Shown piece by piece: positions 1 through 10,158 of a stretch of 64,000 nt of DNA. Numbering within the stretch: the first letter of the stretch is position 1; each line of letters opens with the position of its first letter. Source of the DNA: Aphanomyces cochlioides (lineage: Eukaryota > Oomycota > Saprolegniomycetes > Saprolegniales > Verrucalvaceae); assembly GCA_019828595.1 (NCBI GenBank), contig JAHQRK010000012.1:1364001-1428000 (forward strand), in the 5' to 3' direction. The position numbers and the translations under genes were made by a program. The notes beneath the pieces were generated by a model. It ran no database searches, was not told where the DNA came from, and worked only from the letters and a program-made list of their open reading frames with translations.

Positions 1-466
1 CCAAGTGATGGCTTGTTGGGCGAGCGAACTGTCATTGTAAGTGCGGAGGCTTGGATCGCCGGCCAAGATCTTGAGGCCCTTGGGGAGCGCGTGGACTTTC
101 TCACCCTTTTGACCACGAGGCTCGTAGTAGACGATCTGGTGGCCCTTGACCAAGCCGTAGCCCGTTCCGTTCTTGTACTTGGCATACAACGCTGGCACCC
201 AGTAGGCACTCTTGTCAGCGCCAATGGGGCATGAAGTACAAGAGGATGCAACCAGCTCATCGTAGCCGGAGGTCAAGCTGAAGCCGTTGCCACCGCACCG
301 CGACAATGTGGACATGCCTAGCGGTCTTGCCGAAGCTCACGATGGGATCCGCACGTTCCATGACGATTTCATTGAAGCAGTCGAAGCGAAACATGGCTTC
401 AGTCGAGTCGATCAAGAACGACGAAAGGGCGGCGATCGTAGCGACACCAGGGACAATTCGGACCAT
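1..466 (-). pseudogene. DUF1996-type secreted protein, 5' part, frameshifted, truncated by window edge
   Basis: The minus strand starts with ATG at 466 and encodes a hydrophobic signal-peptide-like leader ending near STEA, then MFRFDCFNEIVMERADP and ARHVHIV, the N-terminal signature of DUF1996 proteins. After HIVA the frame breaks near 293-301. The family pattern resumes one frame over with GGNGFSL, YDELVASSCTSC and ADKSAYWVPALYAKY, followed by KVHALPKGLKILAGDP, and continues past base 1. The break looks like a 4-base insertion inside a GCGGT-rich stretch. The remainder of the family domain lies outside the window. DUF1996 proteins are secreted and of unknown function in fungi and oomycetes. 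The break could be a real pseudogenising indel or an assembly error. The family call is strong; the gene's status is not. Confidence 0.75.
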
Positions 467-484
467 TGCGTTGTCAACTATTGA

Positions 485-872
485 AATAGAAAATGATCCA
501 CCCTGGATCGAAATGCGATTTCATATTGCGTGGACGTCCGGAACACTCGCAGCGACCATGGGGCGTTTGTTCTCGTTATGTACTTCCTCTACAACGTTAA
601 GCAAATCTTATCGACATTTGATAGACTATAAGTATACATAAAAAGATAAAGGTATAGGATTTAACTAATTGATCAAATTTTCAGCTATTTAAACTGATAA
701 ATGTATTTTTTCTAATAAATGATGCCAAGTACGTATCCATATATACAGGCTATAATATGATAAGATATTTGCCTTTGTACTCTATGAGGTTACATAGGAC
801 TTGGAAGTACAACAAACAGTCATCGTACTTTGCAAATGTAAAAGATTGACGGCTGCAACAAGCGACTTTTGC
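485..872. other. AT-rich gap without a recognisable gene
   Basis: This stretch lies upstream of the DUF1996-like gene and before the MITE. It is AT-rich with only short ORFs, one of which (306-641) is a shadow of the minus-strand gene. It would contain the DUF1996 gene's promoter. No known motif was identified. Confidence 0.4.
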
Positions 873-1029
873 CTTAGGGCATTTCTAACGGGGTGTCCTC
901 ATCCCTATAAGCTCTTAGGGATGAGGAAATGTAGTGAAAATGCCGTCCTCATCCCGAAGCTGTCCCTAAAGCGTTCGATCTTAGGGACGGCAGCCCAAAA
1001 TAGAGCAATATAATTGGATATGCCCTAAG
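873..1029. repeat. MITE-like inverted-repeat element, about 157 bp
   Basis: The element begins CTTAGGGCAT and ends ATGCCCTAAG, so its termini are inverted repeats. Inside are two further hairpins: CCTCATCCCTA pairs with TAGGGATGAGG (about 897-928), and TGTCCCTAAA pairs with TTAGGGACG (about 960-991). The GGGCAT terminus followed by CTAACGGGG resembles ends of PIF/Harbinger MITEs. That is a resemblance only, because the flanking TTA and TAA are inverted rather than direct, so the target duplication is unresolved. It lies just upstream of a Myb/SANT-like ORF, a protein type carried by Harbinger elements. Confidence 0.6.
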
Positions 1030-1079
1030 CTATAACGCATCATGATTGGTCAGTCCCTAAGTCATTTTTTGGGTTTGGT

Positions 1080-1401
1080 TTGTCGACGGCTCAATGCAAG
1101 AAATGGCACGAGGATGATGACAAGGCCCTGGTGGCGTCGTGGATCTGTGCCTCAGAGAATGACATCCGTGGGGCAGATCAGTCGACTACTGAGTTTTGGG
1201 ATGCCGTGTATACATTTTTCCAAGCTCAGAAACGGCCTGAACGTTCTCGAAAGGCACTCCGCAACCGGTGGAGTACTGTGCGCCACGATGTGGGCAAATT
1301 TGTTGGTTTGTTCTCGCAAGCAGAGAGAAATGTCCGAAGTGGTAGCGCTCCCGACGACATATTAGAAACAGCTCTTGCTGTCTACAAAGACCGCTACGGT
1401 A
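1080..1401 (+). pseudogene. Myb/SANT-like DNA-binding ORF, cut by a transposon
   Basis: The frame from 1080 encodes KKWHEDDDKALVASW, FWDAVYTFF, RSRKALRNRWSTVRHDVGKF and LETALAVYKDRYG. This is the Trp-spaced trihelix of the Myb/SANT-like domain found in plant and oomycete NAM-associated and PIF/Harbinger accessory proteins. At 1402 the coding sequence runs straight into the 29-bp terminal inverted repeat of a pogo-type element, and the open frame after that (to 1475) is transposon sequence. Sequence beyond 3618 may hold the displaced remainder but I could not assign it. It is probably a transposon-borne or formerly transposon-borne gene rather than a host gene. Confidence 0.6.
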
Positions 1402-3618
1402 CAGATAACGCCGGAATTGATCGACACAGTTGTATATCCAAAAATAATATAATTCCTAAAAACTGTCCATTTTAGAATTTCATTCATATTTCAACCAATC
1501 AAAATTCAGTAATGTAATCCAATGAAAACAATGTAAAATCTGGGCAATACATTCCGATTGGACAGGATAAACTCAAGTTTGATTGGGTGGAAATTCCCGC
1601 GCACTCAAAATTCAAATTCAATCAAAGCCATGTTGTGCCTCTTTCCTGACTGTCCATCTCCATGCACAAGCCGACGATGCTTGATGTGTCATGGTGATGC
1701 ACACCACATTTGCTCGAATGAGTACTTTTCTTCGGTCAACTTCGAACCGCCGTACGATGCAGCTTGCTGTTCTCAGACATGCGCTGACTAGTACATTTCT
1801 GAGGAAACTGTCCATGATCTCGTCATATATGACAACGTATCAGTCAAGAGGAAGATTATCCTGCCAAGTCATCCCCGCCGACATTACTTCATACGCGATC
1901 GAATCCGCCTCATTGAGCTGTATGACATGCTCGTCGTTCCAAATGTCAAGAAATTTTGTCTCGACGAGAATGTGCCACGCACTACGTTCCTTGGTTGGCT
2001 CAAGAAAAGGCAACTATATATGAGTCATCAAGGCTCTGGTAAGAGGATGTCTCTTGACGGTCAAGGGCGTCATGAAGCAATTCCCTTTGGTCAAAAGCTT
2101 GTGACTTTTATGAAGGATGTCCGTCGAGAAGAACACGTTTTGACAACCGGCCACATGGTGACGTGGATGAAGCCTCATCATCCGTTTTGGCTTGATGCCT
2201 ACCTTGCCAACAAGAAGAATGACGTGCGCGGCTATAACTCACTGATGCATCTATGCCAGCGCTTTGCCCACCGCCATGGATTTTCTCAGCGTATGGCATG
2301 CCTTTCAAGGTTGAAACAAGAAGAGTTGAAAGTAATTCAGGCTGACTTTTCCAAGCAGTTCTGGGAGAAGTACGATGGGTACAACCTCTCTGAGATTTTG
2401 AATGTCGACGAAACTGGTGTCTATTATGACATGCCTCCTCGTCGTACCTGGGCTGAAGTTGGTGGTTCATCCAAAGTTGACAAGTCAGAAAAGCACTCAG
2501 ATAGACTCACAGCTGTATTGACAATCCGAGCTGATGGTATTTGACTGAATGCTTCACTGATTGACGTTATCTTTTTAGGAAAGAAGCTGCCGATTTTGTT
2601 CATTGTCCATGGTAAGCCTGGTGGCAAGGTGGAGTCTGACGAGATTCCTACCTATCCTCAGGGCCATGTCTATGTCGTCCAACAAGAGGCTTGGATGGAC
2701 GACCGAGTTTGGCACATCTACCTCCAAGAGCTTTTGAAGTATGAGTTGGTTGCTGAGAATCCCTCGGTCATATTGGCAGACAACCTGAGTTGTCATGTGA
2801 GTCATTCCTCAATTGAGGCTATATGTCTAGATCTCTGTGCAAGTCTCGAGCCACTGCCTCCTAACTCTACCAGTGTGTGCCAGCCCCTCGATGCTGGGGT
2901 TATGGGTCCCCTTAAATCAAAACCCAGATCATTGTGGCTGAAAGAAAAACCTGTCGTGACTGCTGCCGAGAAACGCATGATGATGATCAAAAGGACTATC
3001 ACTGCTTGGAACTCCCTCTCACATGACGTTATCAAATCGTCATTTTCCAAAGCTGTGCCCAAAGTGTACGAGTTGTAGCTAATACTAAAATACTGTCTGA
3101 GTTTCTTTGTTAAAGCCTGGCTATGATCGGGTGAGATAATTCTCATCTTAACTCGACTTAGGTGCTGTTGGACTTGACCAGCGTTAAAGGACAGAGACCC
3201 ATAATGATGTTCCTCGCGTGCCAAGACTGGTGGAAGTCAGCAAATATCGAGCAATTTGACCACGCCCCCGAAGGTTTTCAGCGAACAAGTAGCTTGAAGA
3301 CAGTACTATAGTATACTAAAAAAGTAAACTAGACTTTGTATTATCGATTAGAAAAACTCCTGTATTCGATAATTTTGCTCATCGTTGTCATTCATACTAC
3401 TATTTCCTACCAAAATCAATATCCCATGTGCAGAATTGCGTTCTTCCCACTCAAAATGTATTCGTCAAATATTGTCTATTTTTAGGCCAATCAAACCACG
3501 TTTTGCATTTTGGAGGCTGGCACCGTCATGAAATTTATTAAAATACAAAATTGACTCACATACAAATTTCCATATATACGGTGAGTACTACTGTGTCGAT
3601 CAATTCCGGCGTTATCTG
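1402..3618 (+). mobile_element. pogo-type (Tc1/mariner superfamily) DNA transposon with perfect 29-bp TIRs
   Basis: The segment is bounded by inverted copies of CAGATAACGCC...CGACACAGT at 1402-1430 and 3590-3618, all 29 positions matching by eye. The bases outside are TA on the left and AA on the right, consistent with a TA target duplication carrying one substitution. It carries a two-exon transposase (1558-3078) with one nonsense codon. It sits inside a Myb/SANT-like ORF. Length is 2217 bp. Perfect termini suggest a fairly recent insertion. Confidence 0.8.
1558..3078 (+). pseudogene. pogo/Tigger-like DDE transposase with one in-frame stop
   Basis: One frame runs from 1558 to 2536, apart from a single TAG at 1789-1791, then continues after a 42-bp GT-AG intron (2537-2578) to 3078. 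In order it shows a Cys-rich zinc-binding N-terminus (CLFPDCPSPC, CLMCHGDAHHIC), a helix-turn-helix segment, and the DDE core. The core motifs are NVDETGVYYDMPPRRTW (first Asp), ILADNLSCHVS (second Asp) and PPNSTSVCQPLDAGVMGPLK (third Asp, LQPLD-like). The downstream frame agrees with the upstream frame on both sides of the stop, so a nonsense substitution is more likely than a spliced-out segment. C-terminal sequence after 3078 may be spliced further. Transposition function is inferred from the family. Confidence 0.8.
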
Positions 3619-4963
3619 AACTTGTCGCTAAAGGATATCAAAAGTGTCATTCTCAACATGAAATATTGCTAACGTTGGTTAGCCTGCTGCTGTTTGATGG
3701 GAAGAAGTATTTTCCTTCGTTCATACCCGCAAGACCAGTATTTATATCATTGCGTTACAGCGTGCCCTGTGATGAGGGAGCAATCATTTTCTTGGGGGAC
3801 AATGTAGAGATCGCCCGCATGGATACCATTGCTCTGACCTTGGGACCCAGTGAAGGGGATTGGCAATGCCAAGTGTGACGCCGCTTTTCAAATGTCAGCG
3901 ACAAACGACATGTAAACAACACCATCTGCCGCGCTTCTGAACCTTTTCCCACCTGTCATTAGCGTCACGTATGCCTGGCGTGGTGGATACAGGACGACGA
4001 CGACGACGACGCTGCTGTTGATTGTCTCACAAGCAACTCTCAGAAGAAAACTTGCTTACTCAACACACAACATCGCGCTTCTACCGACAAGTCAGTCCAG
4101 CGAGTTGTATGCTGCAGAGCTGTCGCTGCCTTTCCACGGACATTTGCACATTGACGCGCGTCTGATCTCTTTGCACGACCCGATCAAGTCAAGCCTGAGA
4201 GTCGTCCCCATCTCAACATCTGACCGATCATTCCAGTTTCCAAAACATATTCCGTCGGACTCTGTGACTCTGTCCACGCTCTCGACTATCTTGACGAGCT
4301 AAGACGAAGCGACTGGATCGGAAAAGCATCGCATGCTCGCAATCTCTCGCTTGTAGTTCACGACGAGCTGCCTTGAAAGCACTCCCATTCAACCGCATTG
4401 TGTCGTCCATGCTCAATATCTCTGATGGTGGCTTTCGGCATAGCGCCAGAGCTATTTGATGCCGCCATTTACAGGCAGTGCCTTCACGAATCGATGATCG
4501 GTCCCCTGTTTGGGGGAGTCAGGGGCCCTCTCTTGGCAGAGCACTTGGGTTTTCATTGCCCCCGTTCCTTCGTTCTATCGAGCTGCTACTCTTCTCTTCA
4601 AAAATATCGTCGACGACCATGTTTTCAACATATTGGGCTTCGTAAGATGACTGCGAAATGCTGGCGACTTGCACTGCTCTGGGCAGATAAAACAGCAGCA
4701 CAGGGGCCCTCAGTGGCTAGTCACGGGCACAACAACCAAGACAGGATGATGCTGGGCTGTTTATCGCAAGCTTGAAGCCACGGAACGACAAGGCAGGGAC
4801 CTCCATGCCCGACGAGTGGTGAATTTGAAGCCACAGATCTTGGAAGCAGTTGGTCAATTTAGCTCGATGTTTCTTTTGTGATGGTGGTGGTCAACGGAGC
4901 ACAGCAAGAGGCGTGGTGCAGCTCAAGAGGTGTCATTTCTGCTTCTGCTGCTGGTCGGACGCG
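3619..4963. other. Region without a supported gene; (GAC)n tract
   Basis: This segment contains only short ORFs (3666-3878 and 4018-4302 on the plus strand) with no recognisable motif or paralogue in the window. A (GAC)n trinucleotide run lies at about 3993-4012. The last 100-150 bases should contain the promoter of the START/FYVE gene that starts at 4964. A TCATTTCT stretch at about 4934 could be an oomycete initiator, but the match is weak. Confidence 0.4.
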
Positions 4964-6490
4964 ATGAAGTTGCCGCTTCCTCCCAATTTCTTCAAATGTC
5001 CGCCCTTGACCAACGAGGAAACCCACCGGCTGAAGCAACAGGCATATGCGACTGCAATGGACGTCGTAAGTTCAACCACTCCATCGAACGCACACGGGAA
5101 TGATCATATGTCCTTCTAGGTGCAAAAGTCGCTGGTCCAGTCGAACGATGCCATCCGATGGACACTACAGTCGCAAGATTCAGCGCTCAAGATCTACCGT
5201 GGCGATGATAAGCGCGACGCGATGGACCATCTCCGTCTTTCGGTTGGTGTGGCTGAAGTCGTCGGCTCCATCGATGAAGTCGTCGATCTCTTTCGCAACG
5301 ACACGACCGAGCGCGCGAAAGAATACGTCAATCGCTTCGGCCGCGGGCTGCTCGATTCTGCCAACTTGTACACAATCGTCAAACCGACGGAAGGACACCC
5401 GAACGAAGCTGTCTCGATCAACTGGATGGCCCTCAAGAGCCCGTTGAAGCAGTTGGTGCTCGAGCGCGACTGCTGCTACTTGGAAGGCCAGTACGAGTTT
5501 GAAATGAACGGCAAGCGAGGCTGGGTTCGCGCTCTCAAGTCGCTCAATCTCATGTGCTGCCCGGACTTGCAGCACACGCTCGGTCTCGTTCGCATGATCC
5601 AAGTCAGCACCGGCCATGTCTTTCTCGAATCCGACCGACCTGGCTACATGCGCATTGCGTACGTCGTCCACGCGGATTTCCGAGGCTCTGCTCCCGACTG
5701 GGCTATCGACGCGGCGATCAAACGGCGGTTCAAGAGTCTCCTCGACATCGACACGTTCCTGCGCGAGAACCGCCTCGCCCAAGGCCATTTCTTGACGACC
5801 GACCAGCTTGTTGCTCGAGAAGCGCGGCGGCAATGCTTTCTCTGCCAGAAGAAGTTTGGCATGTTCACATCCAAGTCGAATTGCTGCAAATGCGGCGAAG
5901 TCTTTTGCAGCTCTTGCAACCATGCATGGACGGTCAAAGTCTGCGGCATTCCGACACGCATCGAAGCATGCTCCAAATGCGCGCTCATCGCTCCGACGCA
6001 GACGCGCGCCATCCTGTCGACGGATTTCCCGACAGACGACCAGTCTCTGTCGCTGCATTCGAGCCACTCTGGCGCAAGTTCCATCCACGACGTCCAAATC
6101 TACTCTGGCCAGTTCCATCACCAGTCATCGCATCCATCCTTTGCGTCCTCCAGTTCGTCTGGCACGGCTTGCTCCGACCCATCTCGAAAGTATGCACCGC
6201 GATACCCACCCGCAGCAACGCCGTCGGCGGCTTCGACGGTGTCGTCGCGCACTGCAAGCTCGGATCCGCTTCCCAAGATGGACAAAGACTTCCAGAACGA
6301 AGTGTGGATCCAAGAACTCATTGCCAACACGTCGCTCTTGGCATTTCAAGAGCACGCGGCGAAAGGCATGAAGCTCAGCCCGACGCAACTAGCCCCCATC
6401 GTGCGGAAAAAGCTGCCGTCCAATGCCACAGCTCCTGAAGACGACCATGAACAACCCAGCAGCAATCCACCGAGGCGGTGGCAGTACTAG
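4964..6490 (+). CDS. START-like / FYVE-like zinc-finger protein 1 (intact)
   Basis: Exons are 4964-5065 and 5120-6490, with a 54-bp GT-AG intron, giving about 490 residues. The ATG was chosen because MKLPLPPNFF aligns with the N-terminus of the neighbouring paralogue. Residues about 40-245 form a START-like lipid-binding region (motifs EVVGSIDEVVDLFRNDTT, AKEYVNRFGRGLLDSA, VSINWMALKSP, GWVRALKSLN, TGHVFLESDRPGY). Residues about 272-326 are a FYVE-type double zinc site: CFLC, CCKCGEVFCSSC, and CSKC. The tail is Ser-rich and low in complexity. FYVE fingers usually bind PI3P on endosomes and START domains bind lipids; the substrate here is unknown. It converges with a paralogue at 7001-8369. It lacks two introns that paralogues retain. 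Family call strong, function inferred. Confidence 0.88.
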
Positions 6491-7000
6491 GCACGACGCC
6501 GTTGCGATATTATCTTGATGTTATAACCCCCTCCCCCTCCCTCGTGCTGTGTCCATGGCGAAATCTTTGCTCTCGACTGGAGAAATCACACGCTTTCTGG
6601 CTTCAACGTGGCGTTTCCACGGGCTTGTCGAGGTGAAACAAGCAGAGCTCAGGGGCACAAAGTTCGATGACTACGTTGACATTCCTCAAACTTTCAGTCA
6701 CAACCACCGCGGCGAGAGAGAATTCGTCGTCCCCATCGTTGCATTGACATTGGAGATGAATTCGACTGGTCAATTGTCAAAGTCATGGTTTCCCCCGAGG
6801 AATAATCGATACCCCCCTTCATCCCCCTCATGAGCCGCGCCTCTTGAAATATCCTGGGGCATGACATTGGGAGCGTTGGCGTCTGCATGTTGACGATAGG
6901 CGTCGGGGAAGTTGATCTGCACGAGGAATCGATCGCGGCGTACAATAATGAATTAAAAGGATAAGTTGATATTGGGGAATCGAGGGGAGTAAATAAAAGT
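6491..7000. other. Convergent intergenic region between two START/FYVE paralogues
   Basis: Both flanking genes end here, so the segment is expected to hold two 3' UTRs. A pyrimidine-rich stretch follows the first stop, and AATAAATAA-like AT-rich sequence near 6942-6996 could serve polyadenylation of the minus-strand gene. The ORF at 6549-6833 has no recognisable motif and was not called. Confidence 0.4.
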
Positions 7001-8369
7001 TCACAAAGGTTCCTGTCGGTTGGGCGGACTCGGATGGGGTGCGCCGCCGCCGTCGCCGTCGTCATGGAGGACGATCGGGTCGTACTCTGGCATGTAACAA
7101 CACCGAAGACTCGTCAGCGCTTGGTGGACGTCCGCGACGCTGCAGTTGGACATGTCTTGCGGCTCGCGCACACCGCTGAGTTCGGCAGGAGCAGACTTGA
7201 TCGAGTCCATGTAGGACGACTGTGTGTCTTGAGTGACGAGCATTTGGACACTCCGCCGCGGTCTGGACGTCCTTGCGGGGCCTCGTTTCTTCATCGTGGC
7301 TTGGGCGCACGCCGAGCATGCTCGGATTTGGCACGTCTCGCCGTGGATCTGGACGGTCCAGAGCGTGCAGCACCACGCGCAGAGCACTTCGCCGCACTTG
7401 ACGCAGTTGAATTTCCCAGAGAATGGCCAGAGCTTCTTCTTGCAGAGAAAACAATTCCGTCGGTGGTGCTTGGGCATGAGCAGCTCGGACGGGAGGAAAG
7501 AGCCGCGGCTGAGCCGATTCTCCCGCAGGAATTGATCCAAGTCGAGGAGACTCTTGCACCGCCGCTTCATCACCATGTCGACGACCCAGTCGCCCGACTT
7601 GCCATTCGTTCTCTCGGTCTGGATCAAGTAAAACACTTGGAGATACCCCGGCGCGCTCGACTCGACGAAGACGTGGCCTGTGCCGTAGATGACATGCCGC
7701 ACGAGGCCGAGCGTCATCTTGAGATCGGGGCAGCAGCCGACGTTGACAGACTTGAGCGCACGGACCCAGCCTTGCTTGGAACCGCTCTCGAAAGCATGTT
7801 GGCACTGCGTGAGCGTCAATCCAAGGCGAGCTAGCGGTGATCTATACGTACCTCAAGGAGACACATGTCGCGATGGCTCGTGAGTTTTCCAACGGGGCTT
7901 TGAATCGCCGTCCAGTTGATGCTGACTTTCTCGAGCGGCGCCTTGTCGGACCGCGGCACGAGTGTGTACAGCTGCGCGGCGTCCAAGAGTCCCTTGCCGA
8001 ACCGGTCCATGTACGCTTTCAGTTGCTCGGACGTGTCGGTCGCAAAGAGCGCGGCCGCTTCGTCGAGCGTGCCTTCGACTTCGGTCACGGCGAGGCAGTA
8101 CTTGATCGATTCATGGACGCGGTCGTGTCCTTTGAAGATCTTGAGTCCCGCCGCATCGTCGGCGTGCTGTGTCCACAGAAGCTGACCGCCTGTCAGTCGC
8201 GCTTTGTCAATCTACAAGAGATCCACGGCGGATGAGATGCTTCTACTGGCTTCAACGGAAGACTTACCACGTCCAAAGCGCACGCATAAGCTTGCTCGAT
8301 GAACTCGTTCGACTCGTGCGGCGACAGCGGCGGCGTCGTGAAGAAACCAGGAGGGAGTGGCAACTTCAT
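7001..8369 (-). CDS. START-like / FYVE-like zinc-finger protein 2 (intact)
   Basis: Minus-strand exons are 8369-8268, 8211-7852 and 7804-7001, with introns of 56 and 47 bp, giving about 421 residues. The start MKLPLPPGFF matches paralogue 1. The START-like region shows TEVEGTLDEAAALF, MDRFGKGLLDAAQLYTLV, VSINWTAIQSP, GWVRALKSVN and TGHVFVESSAPGY. The FYVE-like finger is CFLC, CVKCGEVLCAWC, and CSAC. The first intron follows the conserved ALDV and the second follows CLLE; both are in phase 0. The zinc-finger intron seen in paralogues 3 and 5 is absent. A probable lipid-binding, membrane-recruited protein; cargo and partners are unknown. The pair looks like an inverted local duplication. Confidence 0.87.
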
Positions 8370-8491
8370 CGCCTTCCCTCTTTGGGCTCCTTGGCGGCGC
8401 AACAACGACGAAAAACTCAAGAGTTACATCGCACCATGTGGTCTCGGGCGTGTCCTTTGTCATCCCGCGACAAAGATGCTAATATGATCGA

Positions 8492-8532
8492 CTTAGCCTC
8501 GCTTTATTAAAGTTAGACTAAGCGAGGATAAG
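8492..8532. repeat. Short hairpin upstream of START/FYVE 2
   Basis: CTTAGCCTCGCTT at 8492-8504 pairs with AAGCGAGGATAAG at 8520-8532, with one mismatch and a 15-base loop. It lies about 120 bp upstream of the minus-strand START/FYVE gene start. It could be a regulatory palindrome or a remnant of a small element. Confidence 0.5.
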
Positions 8533-9073
8533 TTTTATGACCGAGTTAGTCGTGACAAAGTTTATCCTCAAGGAAAACCACTCCGCCGACAAATCTTGGC
8601 ATGTGCACAGGATTGCAAGCAATCCAAGGCGCAATCAACAACTGGAACGTTCCCATTTGGCGCGGGGTTGCACACGTGGATCGCCGCCGCTTGGTCAGCG
8701 TTGACGGCGGCGCCGACTGTACGATTCGCGGCGCAGGAAGAACGGCATGGGCTTCAACATCGAGGAGGAGCGTACGGTACTGTAGACACGAGATGCGGCG
8801 ACATGTGTGGTCCAGTCGTGGCATCTCTAGTTATTCCTACGACATGTAGTGGACACTGCAGCTATCTAGTGATGGAATGCTCGGTTCCCGACGCGTCGGC
8901 GACGCTCTAGCGTTTGACTACTGCCAGTTGAAGTGCATGGACGACTTATCAAGCTCGCTGGAGGTGAATGGATCGCAAAGGAAGCAGCGCCTGCCATCGA
9001 GCTAGTAAGAACAGACATGACATCGTTCATTCGACACAGACTTGGATCGACGCGGCTTGCCGGCGCGAGTTGT
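8533..9073. other. Intergenic region, no gene recognised
   Basis: Only short overlapping ORFs are present on both strands, without motifs or paralogues in this window. No repeat boundary was identified. Confidence 0.35.
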
Positions 9074-9367
9074 TTATTCGTCGTCTTCCTGGTCGCCAGC
9101 TTTGAGCGCTCTTGAGATCGCGAGCGCTTCGTCGCAGTCGTCCATGTTCCAAGGCTTCAAGCCATGGCAGAGGAAGAAGTTGAGACAGCTGCCGTAGCCG
9201 TCTTTGATTTCTCGCCACGTCAAGCGCGTCGGATCGCGTGCGTCGAAGATTTGACTCGCCGCGAGTCCTTCTTCAGCTCCGCCCATGCTCTTCAACTCTG
9301 TCGGCACACTGACGTGCGAAACGAAACTGATACGAGTACAGTATAGACAGCACGGAGGCGGTGTCAC
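9074..9367 (-). CDS. Small hypothetical protein or terminal exon
   Basis: The minus-strand frame ends at 9074 and encodes VSVPTELKSMGGAEEGL, FDARDPTRLTWREIKDGYGS, FFLCHGLKPWNMDDCDEA and an acidic end, GDQEDDE. The balanced composition from VSVPTELKSM onward looks like real coding sequence. The upstream part (MTPPPCCLYCTR) looks like intron or UTR, and an upstream exon (frame at 9273-9479) probably joins at an acceptor near CAG in this stretch, but I could not find a consistent phase. I do not recognise the family. About 80 residues are credible. Confidence 0.45.
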   Translation of the reverse strand: MTPPPCCLYCTRISFVSHVSVPTELKSMGGAEEGLAASQIFDARDPTRLTWREIKDGYGSCLNFFLCHGLKPWNMDDCDEALAISRALKAGDQEDDE

Positions 9368-10158
9368 TTGATGCTTCTGCCGTTTCTCCTTGTCGGGTCA
9401 TGGTAGATGGGGAACCTCCTCGTAACGTGGTCAAGTTGATGACATTGTTCATCCCATCGTCGTGGTACGATTCCCGCATCTATTCTTGGCCGTGTCGGTG
9501 GACATTGGACACGAAATGTCTTTACCATTTCGACCTCCGACTGTACACAACAGCAAGTCTTTCTATGGCTTGCACATCTCCACGTTGGAGCTAACACGCG
9601 CTCTTGTACTCGCTGGCAGCTCTATCCCTCGGTGAGAATCTCCATGGCGATAAAATGACTCGCCCTTGACGTCACCCACGAGGTTATGCGTGTAAATTCG
9701 ACCATAATTGCGTCCCCTATCTCTCCCCGTCCCGATCCCCGAAGTCCTTGTAAAGCTCCCTTGAGTGACATCCTAAGCTTGCTCTCTCTCTCTCTCGGCG
9801 TACAATTGGCACGACGTAATGAAGGGGGCTCGAGTTCCCCGCCACACAAGTTGATCGCTCTTCTCGTGGGCTTTTCAGAGGCGTTTCTACAGCGTAAGAC
9901 CTGATTTTTCCCTGTTATTTTGACACAGTGTTTCCACGGACAAGGAGCCATCGTATCCATCGTTTTCAAGTCTCATTGACCACCCAAGACGTCGTAACAT
10001 GGATGCAAGCGTCATTGCGGGCGGCACCCATGTCGAATTGTCCTCGTGGAATTTTATTCCAAGATAGCGTTTCTCTATGAACTGTGAATTTTGATATATT
10101 AACTTTCAGAGTAACTGGACTTCTCAAAATTATCATCGCACTGCCCACGACGTACAAG
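9368..10158. other. Intergenic region upstream of the bZIP-like gene
   Basis: It is partly occupied by a possible upstream exon of the preceding minus-strand gene (9368-9479). The rest has only short ORFs. A CT-rich tract (CTCTCTCTCTC) lies near 9781-9796. The promoter of the bZIP-like gene should lie at the right end. Confidence 0.35.

Noticed and set aside
3666..4302. Two short plus-strand ORFs upstream of START/FYVE 1
   Set aside because: No motif, no paralogue, low-complexity composition; probably noncoding.
5180..6121. 313-residue minus-strand ORF
   Set aside because: It is the antisense shadow of the START/FYVE 1 exon, which has conserved motifs and paralogues.
5554..6438. 294-residue plus-strand ORF
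   Set aside because: Alternative-frame shadow of the same START/FYVE 1 exon; composition rich in Arg/His/Pro, no motif.
7034..7834. 266-residue plus-strand ORF
   Set aside because: Antisense of the START/FYVE 2 third exon.
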